The notes: generated by a model from the sequence alone, not told the origin. A stretch of 64,000 nucleotides of DNA from Paraspadella gotoi (GCA_051294375.1 CM119270.1:6999279-7063278), one strand, 5' to 3'. Positions 51,499-63,955 are shown, counted from the first letter of the stretch. Numbers and translations: made by a program.

Positions 51499-52600
51499 CG
51501 TCCTCAAATCAGGTCCATCCGATGGGAGGTGGCGCCGCCTCGTTCGGACGAGCGCGTCTTCACATAGTCAACCTCGGAGTCAAGAGTCGTCCTTCAGAGA
51601 GATTCCGGCGTCGCGGAATCCAGGGAACGAAATTCGGACCGAAATTCGTCGCGAAAAAATAATAAAAGTCTTGCGTCCATCACCCAAACAACTGTAAAAG
51701 CAAATTCAAAGGCGTAAAAGAACGGCTTTATTTTTTTCGGAATGTTAAGGCAGCTTCGTCATTCGTTGTCGATGAGAACGTCGCCGAATGGTGGCGTCGC
51801 GCGGGACAGGTGAAATCAAGTGAAGTATTAATAAATATTTAAAAAATAAAATGTAATGAACAATGGCGGCTTAAATAAATTAATTTAGAAGTGATTCGGT
51901 TGAAGAAAACTCAGACTATTGATTTAAATTTAAGTTCGAAGTCAAAATTTAAAAAAATTGAAAACTGTGTTGAATAAATCGAAATATGTCGGTGGCGAAC
52001 GCGTCGACAAAAAAAAAATTGTCCGTCCGTCTCATTCTCCGCAAAAATGAAAAGCCTGTCCGTAGAATCGAGAAAAATCCAAGTTGGTCTCGACGATTAG
52101 GGCTTCCGCTTCCGTCGCGAGACGCCTTCCGATGCGTCAAGGCCTTGTCCGTGATCCGCGGACCCTTCGACGTCCGTCGCGACCTAAAAATTCACAATGG
52201 CTCCTTATTTACACTTTGACAAGCCAACATGGCGGAGGCTGTGACGTCACTAAGTTATGCGAGGACCCGAAGGAATAAATTAGCGTCGCCTGCGTCGTCG
52301 TCTACGTCGTCGTCGTTGAGACGCCCTCTTTGCCCCGGTCGTCCTCATCCGGGGCCCTTTGACGCCGCGACGCCGCGGCGCGTTCCCCGCGGACGCGCAA
52401 CGAACGACGCAGGCGCACAAACTTTTTCCTTCTCTCCTCCTCTTCCTTTTCCTCCTCCTCCTCCTCTTCGACCCTTGACGACAAAGGAAAAGAAAGAGAG
52501 AGAGAGAGTCAGGGACATGGCGCCTCCGATGGCGAACGGACAGGGGGAAAATCGGGCTGAACAAAAGGGCAGAATGATATTAGTAGATTAGTAATAGCAT
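51499..52600. other. Upstream region of the KMT2E-type gene
   Basis: Should hold the 5' leader and promoter of the minus-strand gene. An acceptor-like pyrimidine tract plus CAG occurs near 51690 on the minus strand. The 52.2-52.5 kb part is CpG-rich. No protein frame here looks real. Confidence 0.45.
52225..52249. promoter_or_regulatory. YY1-like and CRE motifs in a CpG-rich promoter region
   Basis: CAACATGGCGG (52225-52235) resembles the YY1 site, and the palindromic cAMP response element TGACGTCA lies at 52242-52249. Both motifs are typical of housekeeping promoters. The position, about 750 bp upstream of the KMT2E coding start, suits its promoter. Confidence 0.5.
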
Positions 52601-52602
52601 TA

Positions 52603-52670
52603 GGCTGGTCTGCCGACTGGTTAAGAAGGTGGGCTGCGAGCTGAAGGCAACATTGAACTCCGGGAAAAAT
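52603..52670 (+). repeat. tRNA-like sequence, Ser/Leu type
   Basis: GCCGACTGGTTAAGAAGGTGGGCTGCGAG has the D-arm and anticodon-arm look of a long-variable-arm tRNA. The B box (ATTGAACTCC) is decayed. Probably a SINE head or tRNA pseudogene. Confidence 0.4.
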
Positions 52671-52960
52671 TACAATTATTCGCTTCATAAATTTAAATCT
52701 TAAAATTGAATTTTTTAGGAGGTGGGTTTATTGCTCGTTAATTTAGGAATCTTTTAAGTTTAACTGTTGAGTATATTCCCCGAATTGTTTCGAGCTTCCT
52801 CTACTAGCTGACATTATCTAAAATTATCTATAATGATATATAATTTTACTTTTTGGAATTTGGGACAATTAGATTCGTTTCCACCACTTAATCCCAACTT
52901 CAAAATAAAAGGCTCTGGTGGTCCTATCACCACAGATGGATTTAAGCTGTTTCTTTCACA

Positions 52961-53218
52961 GCGCCTCAGTGGCTCAGTGGACTAATGCACCATCCCAATG
53001 TGCGTCCCTGGTTCGAGCCCTGAGGTTGTCATGTAGAAAGTGGGATGGACCGGGTAACCCGCCTGTAGGCATGGGCCTACTGCCAGATCCAAAGCTCTGG
53101 ACTACATGAACATGCTGTCTCGCTGTTGCCACGAGGTGACACCGCTGCGGGTGTGGCGCCCTGTAAAACCAGCCTCTTCAAGGCAATCTTTTTGAATAAC
53201 TGAAATTAAAAAAATCAC
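52961..53218 (+). mobile_element. tRNA-derived SINE
   Basis: A box TGGCTCAGTGG (52970-52980) and a perfect B box GGTTCGAGCCC (53010-53020) head a body of about 250 bp that has no coding sense and ends in a short A-rich tail (ATTAAAAAAATCACAA). This is the standard layout of a Pol III SINE. The stems of the tRNA part are degenerate, so it is not a working tRNA. Its family is not identified. Confidence 0.75.
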
Positions 53219-53220
53219 AA

Positions 53221-53286
53221 GAGCCAGCGGGTCTAGGCAGGCTCGACCTCGTATCCCGGAGGCTTGGGGCTTGAGCCTTGTCTCAC
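53221..53286 (+). repeat. Decayed tRNA-like sequence after the SINE
   Basis: GGTCTAGGCAGGCTCGACCTC followed by GGGGCTTGAGCC resembles a tRNA with weakened A and B boxes. It directly follows the SINE tail. Confidence 0.3.
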
Positions 53287-53615
53287 TCAGTTAGAGTCCC
53301 GTTCTTATCAGTATAGTTAATATCGTTTAAATGATTTCGCACGAATCCGAATACTAATATTATATTAAATAAATATCTGAAATCACCTTAAGTAAAGTAA
53401 TAAGTTGTATAAAATAGTCGATGAGAAGTTCCAGTCGTCCATCCAACTTAAAATTAGCTTAAATTTAATAAAAATGAAAACCTATCACCTCTACGCCAAG
53501 AAAACTAACTTGCTATGATTCAAAAATCGGTAGAAGGTAAAGTATAAAAACACAATTTTATTGACACGCAACCCGAAATAGTTTCGGAATGAGACACTAG
53601 TTTATTAAATTCATT

Positions 53616-56600
53616 TTATTTATCGACTAATGCGACGCAATCGTCATGTAGCAGAATAGAGAGTTTGTTCGATGGATTCACGGACGAATCTTTGACATCT
53701 TCTTTTTCGCCGTCGTCGTTTTCCACGTCCTCGTCGTCATGACTAATGTCCTCCCATTCGTCGTCGTCGTCGTCTCCACCCGAGATGGCATCGTCTGCCA
53801 TCTGTGCCTTTTTCGAATTCGCGCTGTCGGTCGATTCGTCTCTTTGTTGGTCGGTTACTTTCTTTCCGTCATTCTTTCTTTCGACGCAAAGGCCTGGAAA
53901 AAAAAATTATATGGATTGTAAAAGCAGAAGAAATAAAAAAATAATAAATTTATATAGGAACAGGTCTTAACGAATAAAGCGATAAAACCGGTTACATTCT
54001 CACATAAAATGATCTCACCCGTTATCGAAAACGCATTATTCTTACCTTCGATGCCACTGGTGAGACTGAAGCCCTCACCCAAAATATCCTCGGGTTTGAG
54101 CAAAAGTTCATCCAATTCATCTTCTGGATTGTATTCGTCCAATTCGATTTCGTCTTCTCGACTCCTAGAGATTAAAATAAAAGAATAAATGTTCAGATAA
54201 AATACTTGAAATTGACCACATCATATTTTTTTAGTCGGATCTGCTTTGTTGGTCCGTCGGTCCCACTCCAAAAGGTTGTCGGGCAATCACTTAAATCATG
54301 TCAGAACACCAAGTTATGATAAATTAAGCAAAAAAACAAAACAATGTCCGTCTGTCCGTCCCCCCTTAGCATTAAACTCGTGATTGGATGGTTGGATTGG
54401 AATGAAATTTTGTGTGTGCGTGGGAAAGTGTGTGATTGAGCTGGATATAAAATTTCTATGGAATCGTGCAAGTGGAAATGAGTTTAAATGGAAGACAAAA
54501 GTCATATTTACTTGAAGTATTTTTACTTATATTTATTCATTATAATTATATTTATTAAAAATTGAATAGATAAATTGATATGAAATTTTGTGTGTGGGTA
54601 GGAAAGTATGTGATTAAGCTGGATAGTTTTGATAGAATCGTCCAAGTGGAAACGAGTTTAAATTAGAAAACCAAAAGAAACATTTATTTGAATTTTTAAA
54701 AGTTTCTCTCTATCTGATTGATTGATTGATTGAATTATGCCAGTTGACCAAATTATGCCAGTTAATAAAATTATGCCGGTTGACCAAATTATGCCGGTTG
54801 ACCAAATTATGTCTGTTGACCAAATTATGCAAGTACTTAATGGCGCAGCAACTGGTAAAGATTTGATTTATAGATTTACTCATAGATTTATTAAGAAGTT
54901 TGTTTTGATTTGTTATGTTTCGATTTGTTATGATCTTAAATTGAAAGTCAGAAAAAAATTACCGTGATTTATAATCGGATTAGCTTATTACCGCTTAATT
55001 ATGGTAGGCAGATCCGACATTGTTTGCTCAAACTTGTTTTCGTTCCATTTACCTGTTCTCGCGTTGCTTTTTGATGTCGGCCAATATTTTCGATTTTGGC
55101 GAAAGAATAAAAGATGGAGGATTCGGTCGTCGACTCTCCCGCTGAGACTTCAAGCTTTGGGAACCTGCAAAAAAATGATTTTAATTAATTTATTTCTTAA
55201 CATTATCAGAATACAAACAATATGAATATTGTAATTAAAGTCAGTATGTTTCCCTGTAAAAATAACACGAGCATCGTCGTTCTTAAATCAAATACTTACC
55301 TTTCGGCGGCGTTCTCTGCGGTTTCGCCGAACGTCCGTCTAATAGGCCCGCCACGTTGAAGTCTGCAGCTTTCGAGGTCGAGTCGTTAGAATCTGTCGCG
55401 GAGTTACCGGGGTCTTTCGACGTCTGTAACGTTTCTTTCGAAGTCAAAAGTGAATCGGATTCTCGGTGAACTTTTTGCTCGGCGAGGTCGTTGGCTCTGG
55501 GGGTCAACGCTGCGTCGATTTCGGGGTTTTCAGCTTTCACTCCAGCTGCGGTGAATGCTGCGTCGGCGGTCGAGTCGTCGTCATCCGGAAGCCACGCCGC
55601 CTCCGCCGATTTTCTTAAATCCTCCTCAGCCAGACGTAGCGCCTCTTCCGGACTCAGGCGCAATTTGATCTTTAACGTGTGACCCAACGCTTCGACGCGC
55701 CGGGAGGTGGAGGGGGCGCCAGAGTCTGAAGCGCCGCTTTTCTCCGGCGACGACGTCCACGACGAGGCCGAAGGCGCTGGAGACGACGCCGAGGACGGGG
55801 ATGCTGGTAACGAGATTTTATCGGGACTGACGGCAACGTTGTTTGCTCGGGGCGGTTGTCGCCATCCCGGCTGCAGATCCGCCGGCATCTGAATCTTGAC
55901 CAGTTGCTGCTGTTGTCTGGGCTGTCGCTGCTGTTGGGATGCACGAGAGCCAGACGGGTAACGGGTTCTAGACTGGTTACGGGCGTGGGATGAAATGTCG
56001 GTTCGGCCACCCGAACGTCGGGGTTTTGCTTGAAGGGATGCTGGAAGGGGAAGATTGAAGATTTAGTTAGAATCTATCAAATTTGAAAACTTTTTATTCC
56101 TATAATGGGGTTACCGTACTAAAAAAAAATCGCTAGCAAAATGAATTTTTTGTCACGGTTCACATTCAAATACAACCACAAATAAATAAATATAAGAAGC
56201 CCAGTAGGAAAGTTATAGCTATAAAGACGTGGTCAGCAAAAGAGGCTAGTTAAAAATACGAGCAGCATGCGATATAAATTTCAACAAGCAGTATTAGTTG
56301 AGTAAAGTGGTAGGAAACAAAGTCCAGTTAGCATACTGAAAGCGTGCATAGAGACACGTGCGATCCATAGTGCACAGTCCACGTGTTTTACCATTTGCTG
56401 GAGTGACGCGAGGATAACTCGCCGTTCGCGAATTACTACTTTCTGAACTGTTTAAACGCTTCGAGGGTTGCTCCACGAGCTGCTCCGCGCGTTTATGGAG
56501 CTGTTGCTGCTGCTGCTGTAGCATGGCGAAAGACGCGGCCAAGGGCTGAAGGTTGAAGGGAGCCGGGGCTGTAGCGGGAGCGGAAGCGAAAAAAGGAGCC

Positions 56601-59600
56601 GGTTGCGTCGTTTGATACTGCTGTTGTTGCTGTACTTGCTGCGACTGCCGCAGTCTTTGTCGGATCAGTTGTGCCTGCTGCAGTTGCTGCGGGGAGGGCG
56701 CGATCGCGGCGAAGGTTGGGGCAGCGAACGAAGGTGGAGCGGAGAAGGTCGAGACCGGCGCCGGGGCTACCGGAGAGAACGCCGGCGACGCCGCTCCGAT
56801 AAACGGAGGGGATTTAGGCGTCGGCACGAAAGGAACCGCCGTCGGTTGCAACTTCGAGGCCAAAACATCGACGTTGGCTAAGGGCGGCGCCATTGGTCGC
56901 CCGAAAAAAAGCGTCGTTGGCGGCGCCGCTACGGAAACCGGCGTGGCGCTGCCGAAGATCGCGGGCGCTCTGAGAGGAGGCGCCGTCGACGAAGTAGGCG
57001 ACGCAAATGTGGGCGGCGCGACCAACGGACGACCGGACGTCGACGTCGCCAAGGAAGACGAAATCGAGATGAGAGCCACTCTCGGAGGAGAGACGGCCTG
57101 CTTCCTGGGCGTCGTCGATGACGTGGTTGGTGGCGCCGCTGAAACTGACGGCGCCGAAAAGGTAACGCTTTGCGACGTTGGCGGCGAAGTTGCTTTGCTG
57201 GACAAACGAGAGTCTCCCGTGTTGAGGAATCGACCGCTGCCGATACGGCTCCCTTGAAGTGCGACGAAAGGGTTGTAGCGGGAACGATGGAGCGGTGGTC
57301 GTCGAGCGGGAGAAGAGGAGCGGTGAAGGAGCGGTGAAGGAGCGGGTAGATGAAGCATACAATGTTGATAATGTGGATAAGTAGGGATAGTGGGTGTTGG
57401 GAAAGAAAGACCAAATAGGGAAGAGGGGTAGAAAGATTAAGAAAGAAAGAAAGAAAAAATATGAAGGAAAGAGAAAGAAAGAAAGAAATAAAGAAAAAGA
57501 AAGAAAGAAATAAAGAAAAAGAAATAAAGAGAAAGAAAGAAAGAAAAAGAAATAAAGATAAAGAAAAAGAAAGAAAAAAGAAAAAAAAAGCAAAAAAAAA
57601 AAGAAGAAAGAAAGCAAAAAGAAAAAAAGGAAAGAAAGAAAACATTCAAAACAAGTGTAAAAGAAAAGAGCAAATAGAGAGTTCAAATTAGTTATTTTGT
57701 GACCATACAACTCCAGTTGCGTGATATTGATACAGCGTCTATACCTATTTTATACATATGGAAAAATATGTATTTCTATACCTAGAGTTTGGTTCGTTTT
57801 AATCTAAAATCTAAGAATAAACGTTATGTATGGTAAAATTTGGTGTTTAGATTTGCTTTGTTTTCGTTGTTATTTCGGGATTTCGATCTATTATTTTTAC
57901 TCACCCGATCCTTTTATGTTTTTGGTGTTTTGTCTCGCCCCGAAAAGCGGCGCTGGTTTGGCACCACCCTCCTCGACTTGCGGCGTCGATTTAACAACGC
58001 CGTCTTCGAAATGAGGGGGCGACTTAGCGGCGGTTGCGTCTTCGCAGTTTCGATTCGTATTCGCGTTGCCTTCAGTTTTGGATGAGAATCTCTGAGGCGC
58101 TTCCTCGCTCTCCCACACCGCGGCAATCTCTCTCTCTCTTCTCTCTCCCAATCTGTCCTTGATTGACCCGCCCTCTACTTTAGCGGACGAGTCCGAGAAC
58201 GCCGCGTCAGTCCCGCCACGCCGCTCGGCGCCCTTCTCGGCGTCCCAGGCGCGCTTCCAGGAACCGGAAGTGCTCTTGGCGCGCTTTACGCGTTCGTCGT
58301 CGATGGCCGCGCGTTCTTTGCGCCACGTGGCGTAGTTGGCATCTCCTTTGGCGTCCTGGCGGAAGAGGAACGAACAATTCAAAAAATTACAGACGGAGCT
58401 AATTGAAGCAAATTAAGCAGACAATTAAAACTTTCTCACCTCATTTGGGTGGGTTTCGTTTCTCGCTTCAGTCCCATCTTCCCATTTTTGCGCATCTTCA
58501 AAATTTTCGTTACGTCTGAAAACAACAATGACAATGAAAAGCTAAAGAAATAAAATAAAAGCATCTCTGAAATTGATATCAAAATATGATAAGAAAAAAA
58601 AAGGTAAAACTTTTGGTGAAATAAAAACGTATCGAAAAGAATAAAAACATCTTAATTGTTTTCAAAATTGTCGGGTCATCTTTATATCAACAACGCTTTA
58701 TTATTTTGTCTTTTTATTCAAATTCTCATATCCCTTTCCCCTCCCAAATATTTTTTCACCTCCATTCCTTCCCGCCCTTAGGCCTGCCGCCCCTTCGACC
58801 CTCAGCTCCGGGCGCCGCTCCAGAGTGCCACGCCGGTTTTCCGCCATCTCGGTTCCTCGAAGCCGATGACGCCGGTTCGTCGCGTCTGCCGGCGGCGCCG
58901 CTTCGCCGTTTGAGATTCTGCGGCGACCGCTCTTCGTCTGAGACGAAAGGGTTGAGGGGGTGGCTGTAGCCGTTGGAGACGGGATCGTGATGCTGCTTTA
59001 GCTGCGTCTGTTGCTGTGTCTGCTGCTGCTGTTGCTGCTGCTGAGGCGACGCTTGGCCTACTTGATCGACGGCTTTGCCTTGAAGGGAAGCCAGGCGACG
59101 ACCGCGGCCGGCGGCGTAGAGGGATGGGCGGATTTTCTTGCGTTCGGCCTGAGGTTTGGGTAGAAGGATGAGGTGTGGGCGAGTAGAAGGGAAAGAAAAT
59201 AAGGTGTTACTGATAAATTTTTAACGATCGAATGGTCATTGGAGCAGATTGTTAATGTGTAGCGTCGAATAGTCAAACAGACAAATAATTAACGTTCAAA
59301 GATAATTAAGTTCAAAGAGAAAAAAAAAAATTCTCTCATCGCAAAATGTTTTCGCAAACAGGAGTGACTTTCGAAGTATTTTAATCTCTAGATTTTTTTT
59401 TCAACTCAGTTGAACGAAAGTAGGTTAACAAGCAAAGACAGAAAAATATAAAGAAAACTTAATATATGTTAGTTATCCCATGTTCTTTTCTAATCGGGTT
59501 TATATATATCTGTTTTAAATTTTAAAAAATCATAATCCAAAGTTTCAAGTTTTACTATGAACTCACCGAAAGGTTCATGTTGAACTCAGGGCCGAAATGC

Positions 59601-60494
59601 ACCACTTCATTGGACCCCAAACTAGGTTGACCCTTGACCCCGTCCGCTTGATTCTTGACCCCGTGACCCAAGCGATGGGTCAGGTCGGATCCTTCGTGAC
59701 TGACCAGCGAAGAAGTTTGTCTCCTCATGTCGAGATTCGCGTTTTTGTCTTTTGCCGATTTTTTGTCCTCTTCAATTTCCTGGAAAAGAAAAAAAAAATA
59801 AAAAAAGTTGAGTATAAAGTTATAAACCAAAGGAAAGATAATATGTTCGAGTATAAATCATAACAGATTCCTGCAACTGAATTAAATACAAAAGGTAGCA
59901 AGGCAATTTTAAAATTTTAATTGCAACGACATCTCTGGTTTGTAACCAAAAAAAAAATGTTTGGAAACGTCTCCACCGAAAGAATTCGAAAATAAAAAGT
60001 TTGTTTCGTCACGTCAGTGAATCCGGGATATTTTCCGTTTGACGGGAATAATAAACGTCAAAAGTCCTTGATTTTTGGAGAAAATAAAAACCTTTATTAT
60101 CGTAATAATTATCATGATTGATTAATTGTCGTGGATGCTCTTACATAAACTAAATTCGAAAGCAGCAATTCTTCTCGTTCACTAGAAAACCTTATTTTAA
60201 ATCTTCATAAATAGAACTTACAACCGGTATTTATATTTTTCCTATCGATGGTAAATGAAAATGACCACAAAGAAAAAAAACTATATTACTCACCTGATGA
60301 CGCTTTTGAATGGCTTCGTTCTTTTTTCGTATTTCCTCCATCTTCTTGTTGATCCTCGCCTCCTTTTCTTCTTTCGTCATTTCCCACCCTCCACCATCGC
60401 CATCTCCACCACCGCCATCTCCACCACCGCCACCGCCCGCCCCCCTTCCGCCCCCCGCCTGGCGTCCTTGTCGCTCTTTCACTTTCGACGACAT
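53616..60494 (-). CDS. CCDC9: CCDC9-family coiled-coil protein
   Basis: Vertebrate CCDC9 is a basic, largely disordered protein reported with the exon junction complex; the role here is inferred. Ten exons: 60294-60494, 59567-59779, 58760-59148, 58440-58515, 57905-58355, 56392-57252, 55300-56040, 55053-55164, 54046-54164, 53616-53893; in frame, 1146 aa, about twice vertebrate length. The family match is the N-terminal helix (about 40-80): KEARINKKMEEIRKKNEAI followed by EIEEDKK. A second island in exon 5, NYATWRKERAAIDDERV, also resembles the family. Exon 3 has a poly-Gln run, and exon 6 is an Ala/Pro/Thr/Ser-rich stretch with Gln repeats. The C-terminus has PEDELDELLLKPEDILGEGFS and then an acidic DDDDDEWEDIS tail. 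The start ATG at 60494 sits just inside a likely 5' UTR acceptor (CCAG at 60507-60510). The family call rests on short islands; the exon chain rests on splice phase, and the central low-complexity exons are the least certain. Confidence 0.8.
54381..54695. repeat. Two diverged tandem copies of a unit of about 180 bp
   Basis: 54381-54520 and 54561-54695 share ATGAAATTTTGTGTGTG, AGCTGGATA, GAATCGT, CAAGTGGAAA and GAGTTTAAAT in order. It lies in intron 8 of the CCDC9-type gene. Confidence 0.8.
54733..54836 (+). repeat. 18-bp tandem repeat
   Basis: Five to six copies of AATTATGCCGGTTGACCA. The period is a multiple of three, so one frame reads MPVDQI repeatedly. It lies in the same intron and is not a gene. 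Confidence 0.9.
57441..57660. repeat. Polypurine (GAAA)-rich tract in a CCDC9 intron
   Basis: About 220 bp almost free of pyrimidines on the plus strand. On the gene's strand it is a long pyrimidine tract within intron 5 (57253-57904), about 190 bp before the exon 6 acceptor. Confidence 0.9.
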
Positions 60495-60513
60495 CACTTT
60501 CTGACTCTGGAGA

Positions 60514-60857
60514 GAAAAATGATTGGGTGAATGATTAAAGCAAATAAAAAGTGGAAAATGATTGGTTGAATGATTAAAGCAAATAAAAAGTGGAAAATGA
60601 TTGGTTGAATGATTAAAACAAATAAAAAGTGAAAAATGATTGGTTGAATGATTAAAGCAAATAAAAAGTGGAAAATGATTGGTTGAATGATTAAAGCAAA
60701 TAAAAAGTGGAAAATGATTGGTTGAATGATTAAAGCAAATAAAAGTGGAAAATGATTGGTCGAAGGATTAAAGTAAATAAAAAGTCGAAAAATGATTGGT
60801 TGAAGGATTACAGTAAATAAAAAGTCGAAAAATGATTGGTTGAAGGATTAAAGCAAG
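60514..60857. repeat. 40-bp minisatellite, about 8.5 units
   Basis: Units of 38-40 bp of the form GAAAATGATTGGTTGAATGATT followed by AAAGCAAATAAAAAGTG. The first six are nearly identical; the last three, distal to the gene, are more diverged. Each unit carries ATTGG, which is CCAAT on the strand of the CCDC9-type gene. It lies just upstream of the first coding exon. Confidence 0.95.
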
Positions 60858-61734
60858 AGACACAAAAATTATGAACTTATCGGTTAAAAGGTTGTACATC
60901 ACGGAAAGTAAAGTCATTGAATCAGTGTATGATTGATACCAGACGTTTGGATGAATGGAATCACTCAACCGTTGCTAAAGATATCAATTATATTTAAAAT
61001 TCTACTAATTATCGAAAGGTATTTTTGCATATAGTATTGATAAAATAAAAATCAATGCTTGATTGATTGCTTGATTTACAAAAACCAAAGCAAAGACGAC
61101 CAAAGCATTCGATTGAATTTTACAAAATTTAATTGATTGAATTATTGATTTAACCTCCCGAGTTCGAGGTCCAGTTATCCAGTCACACATCCGATTGTAT
61201 TCTTCACAAATCGTCTTTTCTCACGCGATCAGCTCGCGACGACGACGACGACGACGACAACGACGATGGCAAGGACGAGACTACTCTAGTTTAAAAGTGT
61301 GTTATCTGATTTGTGCTTCTGTGCACAAAAAACAACGATATTGACATATTTGAATTAACAGGTCGTCAAAAGATTGAAAACATTAAGATTGATCTCGAGG
61401 CGAAAAGGGATTGACAAAGGATTGACCAATAAGGACTTATGTCAATCGATCAGAGATAACTGTCAAAAATTCAGAGAGAAAATAATCAAGTGAATAATAT
61501 TCGCTATTCTCTGAATATTCTAGTTTCAGGGTTTTGGATTCCCTTGACAATGCCGTCTGACAATCGAAACGTATTAAATAACAAGTATTTTAACTTTCCA
61601 ACAATCTGACAAACAGGGAAAAAACCAAACCATGAGGGTTCGACCGTTGGCCTCGCCCTCAACCAATCAATTAACAGCTCCAGACAATAAATTAATCAAT
61701 CAATCGATCAATTTGCGCCAAGAATCCAACTCAC

Positions 61735-61990
61735 CCGTGAATCAGGGATAAGAAGACGCCCGTATTTGCTGCGAAACGCTCATGACGAACCGTATGAGCA
61801 GAGGTCCGAGCAGATCTTAAGTCTTGACTCATCCCATCGAGGAACGGGACCAGCCTGGCTGGCTCTTCGTATTTCAGCTCTTTTTCTCTCTCTTCTTCTT
61901 CTTCTTTCTCTTTTTCTCTCTCTTCTTCTTCTTAAATTATTGATCTTCTTCCCTGACCTCGCCAAATAAAAGGGCTGCGGCTCCAATGAG
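61735..61990 (-). other. Possible 5' UTR exon of the CCDC9-type gene
   Basis: On the minus strand a strong donor (CGG|GTGAGT, exon end 61735) follows a stretch with CCAAT-like and GC-containing motifs (61960-62000). It would pair with the acceptor before 60506. The upstream boundary is a guess. Transcript data would be needed to accept it. Confidence 0.3.
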
Positions 61991-63389
61991 AAACGACTTT
62001 TTCTCTCTAATTCTCCTGGCGTCGAGCGGAAGAAGAGAAAAAAACAACAAAAGATTTAACTATAATTCTGAAATATAAATTTACTTTATTTCTTTGTGAT
62101 CCTAATATTTAGAAAAACTGCGATAAATATTTAACAGGTGCAGATTAAAAATAAAAGTCTAATGTTGGCAACATTGTTGTCGTTACTTGTTTTTTTAAAA
62201 GTTGATTGTACTTCTAAAGATCACAAACGAAGTAACTTTCATCCCCTAAAAATATTCATTTCTAAACTAAAGAGGTCAGTTCTGCTTTGTGGCAAGTATT
62301 CTCAAGCAGATGGTTGAACAAAAGTACAATTTATACATTAGAGTGGAGCTCTTGAGAACAAAAATTAACAATAATAATATTATGCGAGATAGTATAATTA
62401 TCGAGTATAAAAAATATTTTGTTCGTATTGTTTCGGGAATAAAAAATATATTTATAGTATTATCCTTATAAAATATGAAATTTTGTTAAAAATTTTGATT
62501 AAAGATTCGGATTTCTTTTAAAAAGTTAGACCAAAAATATAAAATATGTTATCATAAATTTCTATTATTAAAGTATCAAATTTTTTTAAAAAAATTAAAT
62601 TTTTTTATTTTTTTATTCTCTATAGTAGAAACTTATATGATAAACCGTTTTTGTCATTTAAATTAATATATTATATAGCATCTTTTACTAAAGTTTTTTT
62701 TTTTACGAATCCGAATCTGTAATTAATTTAAAAAAAAATTATTTTAAAATTTCTTAAATTTATAAGGATATTACTACAAAAAAAATGCATTTTGCTTTAC
62801 TGTTATGCTAAAAAAATTTTTAAAAGGTATGATTTTCTTTAATTACATATACGGAGGCAGCAAAAAATATTGTTAACTCGCTTAATCTTTTCATCACTCC
62901 ACCCTATTATACATCTCATAGCACAACGAAGGAAATAGGCGTGGTTTATTACGGGAGAAATAAGAGTTTTATCCATTCTCTGGAATGAGCAAAAGAATAT
63001 ACAAAAATACTTTATCGATGATTCTCAAAATGGAAAACTAGTTTTTAATTATGAATTCTCAATTAATCTATAGTTTGGACTAAAATCACATTTCTTGTAT
63101 GCTTTTAAATATATAAGTATATTTTTTTATATTTCCCTACCAGACGTTCTTTGCTTCCAATGCCTCGGGTGTCCAGGAGGAAACTATAAACAAATCAGTT
63201 TCAATGAAGAGAAAATAATATACGAGCAGAAGAAAAAGAGAAGAAAGAGAACGAGAAAGAGAGAGATGATTGAGTCAGGGTGTGGCGGTGTAGTTTTTTT
63301 CCCCGGGGTTTGTTTCAAATGAGGACCTCATGCTAAACCTCTAATCATGATCTGTTGAACACAATCAACCGAGAAAGAGCGACTGAAGC

Positions 63390-63390
<1 letters not shown>

Positions 63391-63463
<73 letters not shown>
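63391..63463. repeat. (GA)n microsatellite
   Basis: About 72 bp of uninterrupted GA. Confidence 0.95.
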
Positions 63464-63465
<2 letters not shown>

Positions 63466-63533
63466 GATGACATCTAATAACGAATTCCTGGGATATTCGA
63501 TCGGTCGCGGCTCCCGGGCTGATGAAGATGGGG

Positions 63534-63594
63534 AGAGGGGGAGAGGAGAGAGAGGAGAGAAAGAGAGAAGAGAGAGAGAGAGAGGAAGAGAAGA

Positions 63595-63620
<26 letters not shown>
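63534..63620. repeat. GA-rich interrupted microsatellite
   Basis: GA-rich purine tract with GGGG and AAG interruptions. Confidence 0.9.
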
Positions 63621-63625
<5 letters not shown>

Positions 63626-63955
63626 GTATAATGGTTCCGTCCCCGTCTTAATGAATGATGTTGGTGTTTCTCTTTAAGAATCTTGTCCTTCTCATTCTAC
63701 CGCATGGACCGAATCCATTGGCTGAGTATTTTAAATCGCAAATTGTTAAACTCATTGTAACAAAATGACATTCCAGCAACTTTAGTATTAAATATTTTCG
63801 CCAATGCCACTTCCCACATTAATCCTGTTTTCAATAAACACCTTAATTTTATTTCCAACGTTTCTCGTCGGGTGAGTGGAACTGCTGATTTAAATTAATA
63901 AATATTTACCCTCTGATAAAAAAAAAAAAAATGAATCGGTGAGTCAGTGACAATC

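Larger units (their letters stand above)
60495..63955. other. Upstream region of the CCDC9-type gene and AT-rich spacer
   Basis: Contains the 40-bp minisatellite, a possible 5' UTR exon and promoter up to about 62.0 kb, then strongly AT-rich DNA (62.05-63.1 kb) and GA tracts (63.39-63.62 kb). No other gene is seen before 63956. Confidence 0.55.

Noticed and set aside
54737-54967. MPVDQI-repeat open frame
   Set aside because: It is an 18-bp tandem repeat inside a CCDC9-type intron and is AT-rich, unlike real exons here.
56814-57710. 298-codon minus-strand frame with a poly-Phe/Leu/Ser start
   Set aside because: The start is the translated polypurine tract and the rest is an alternate frame of CCDC9 exon 6, whose chosen frame agrees with splice phase on both sides.
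63464-63500. Hammerhead ribozyme core (CTGATGA near a GAA)
   Set aside because: No stem II can be drawn between the two core pieces and no cleavage-site arm is visible.
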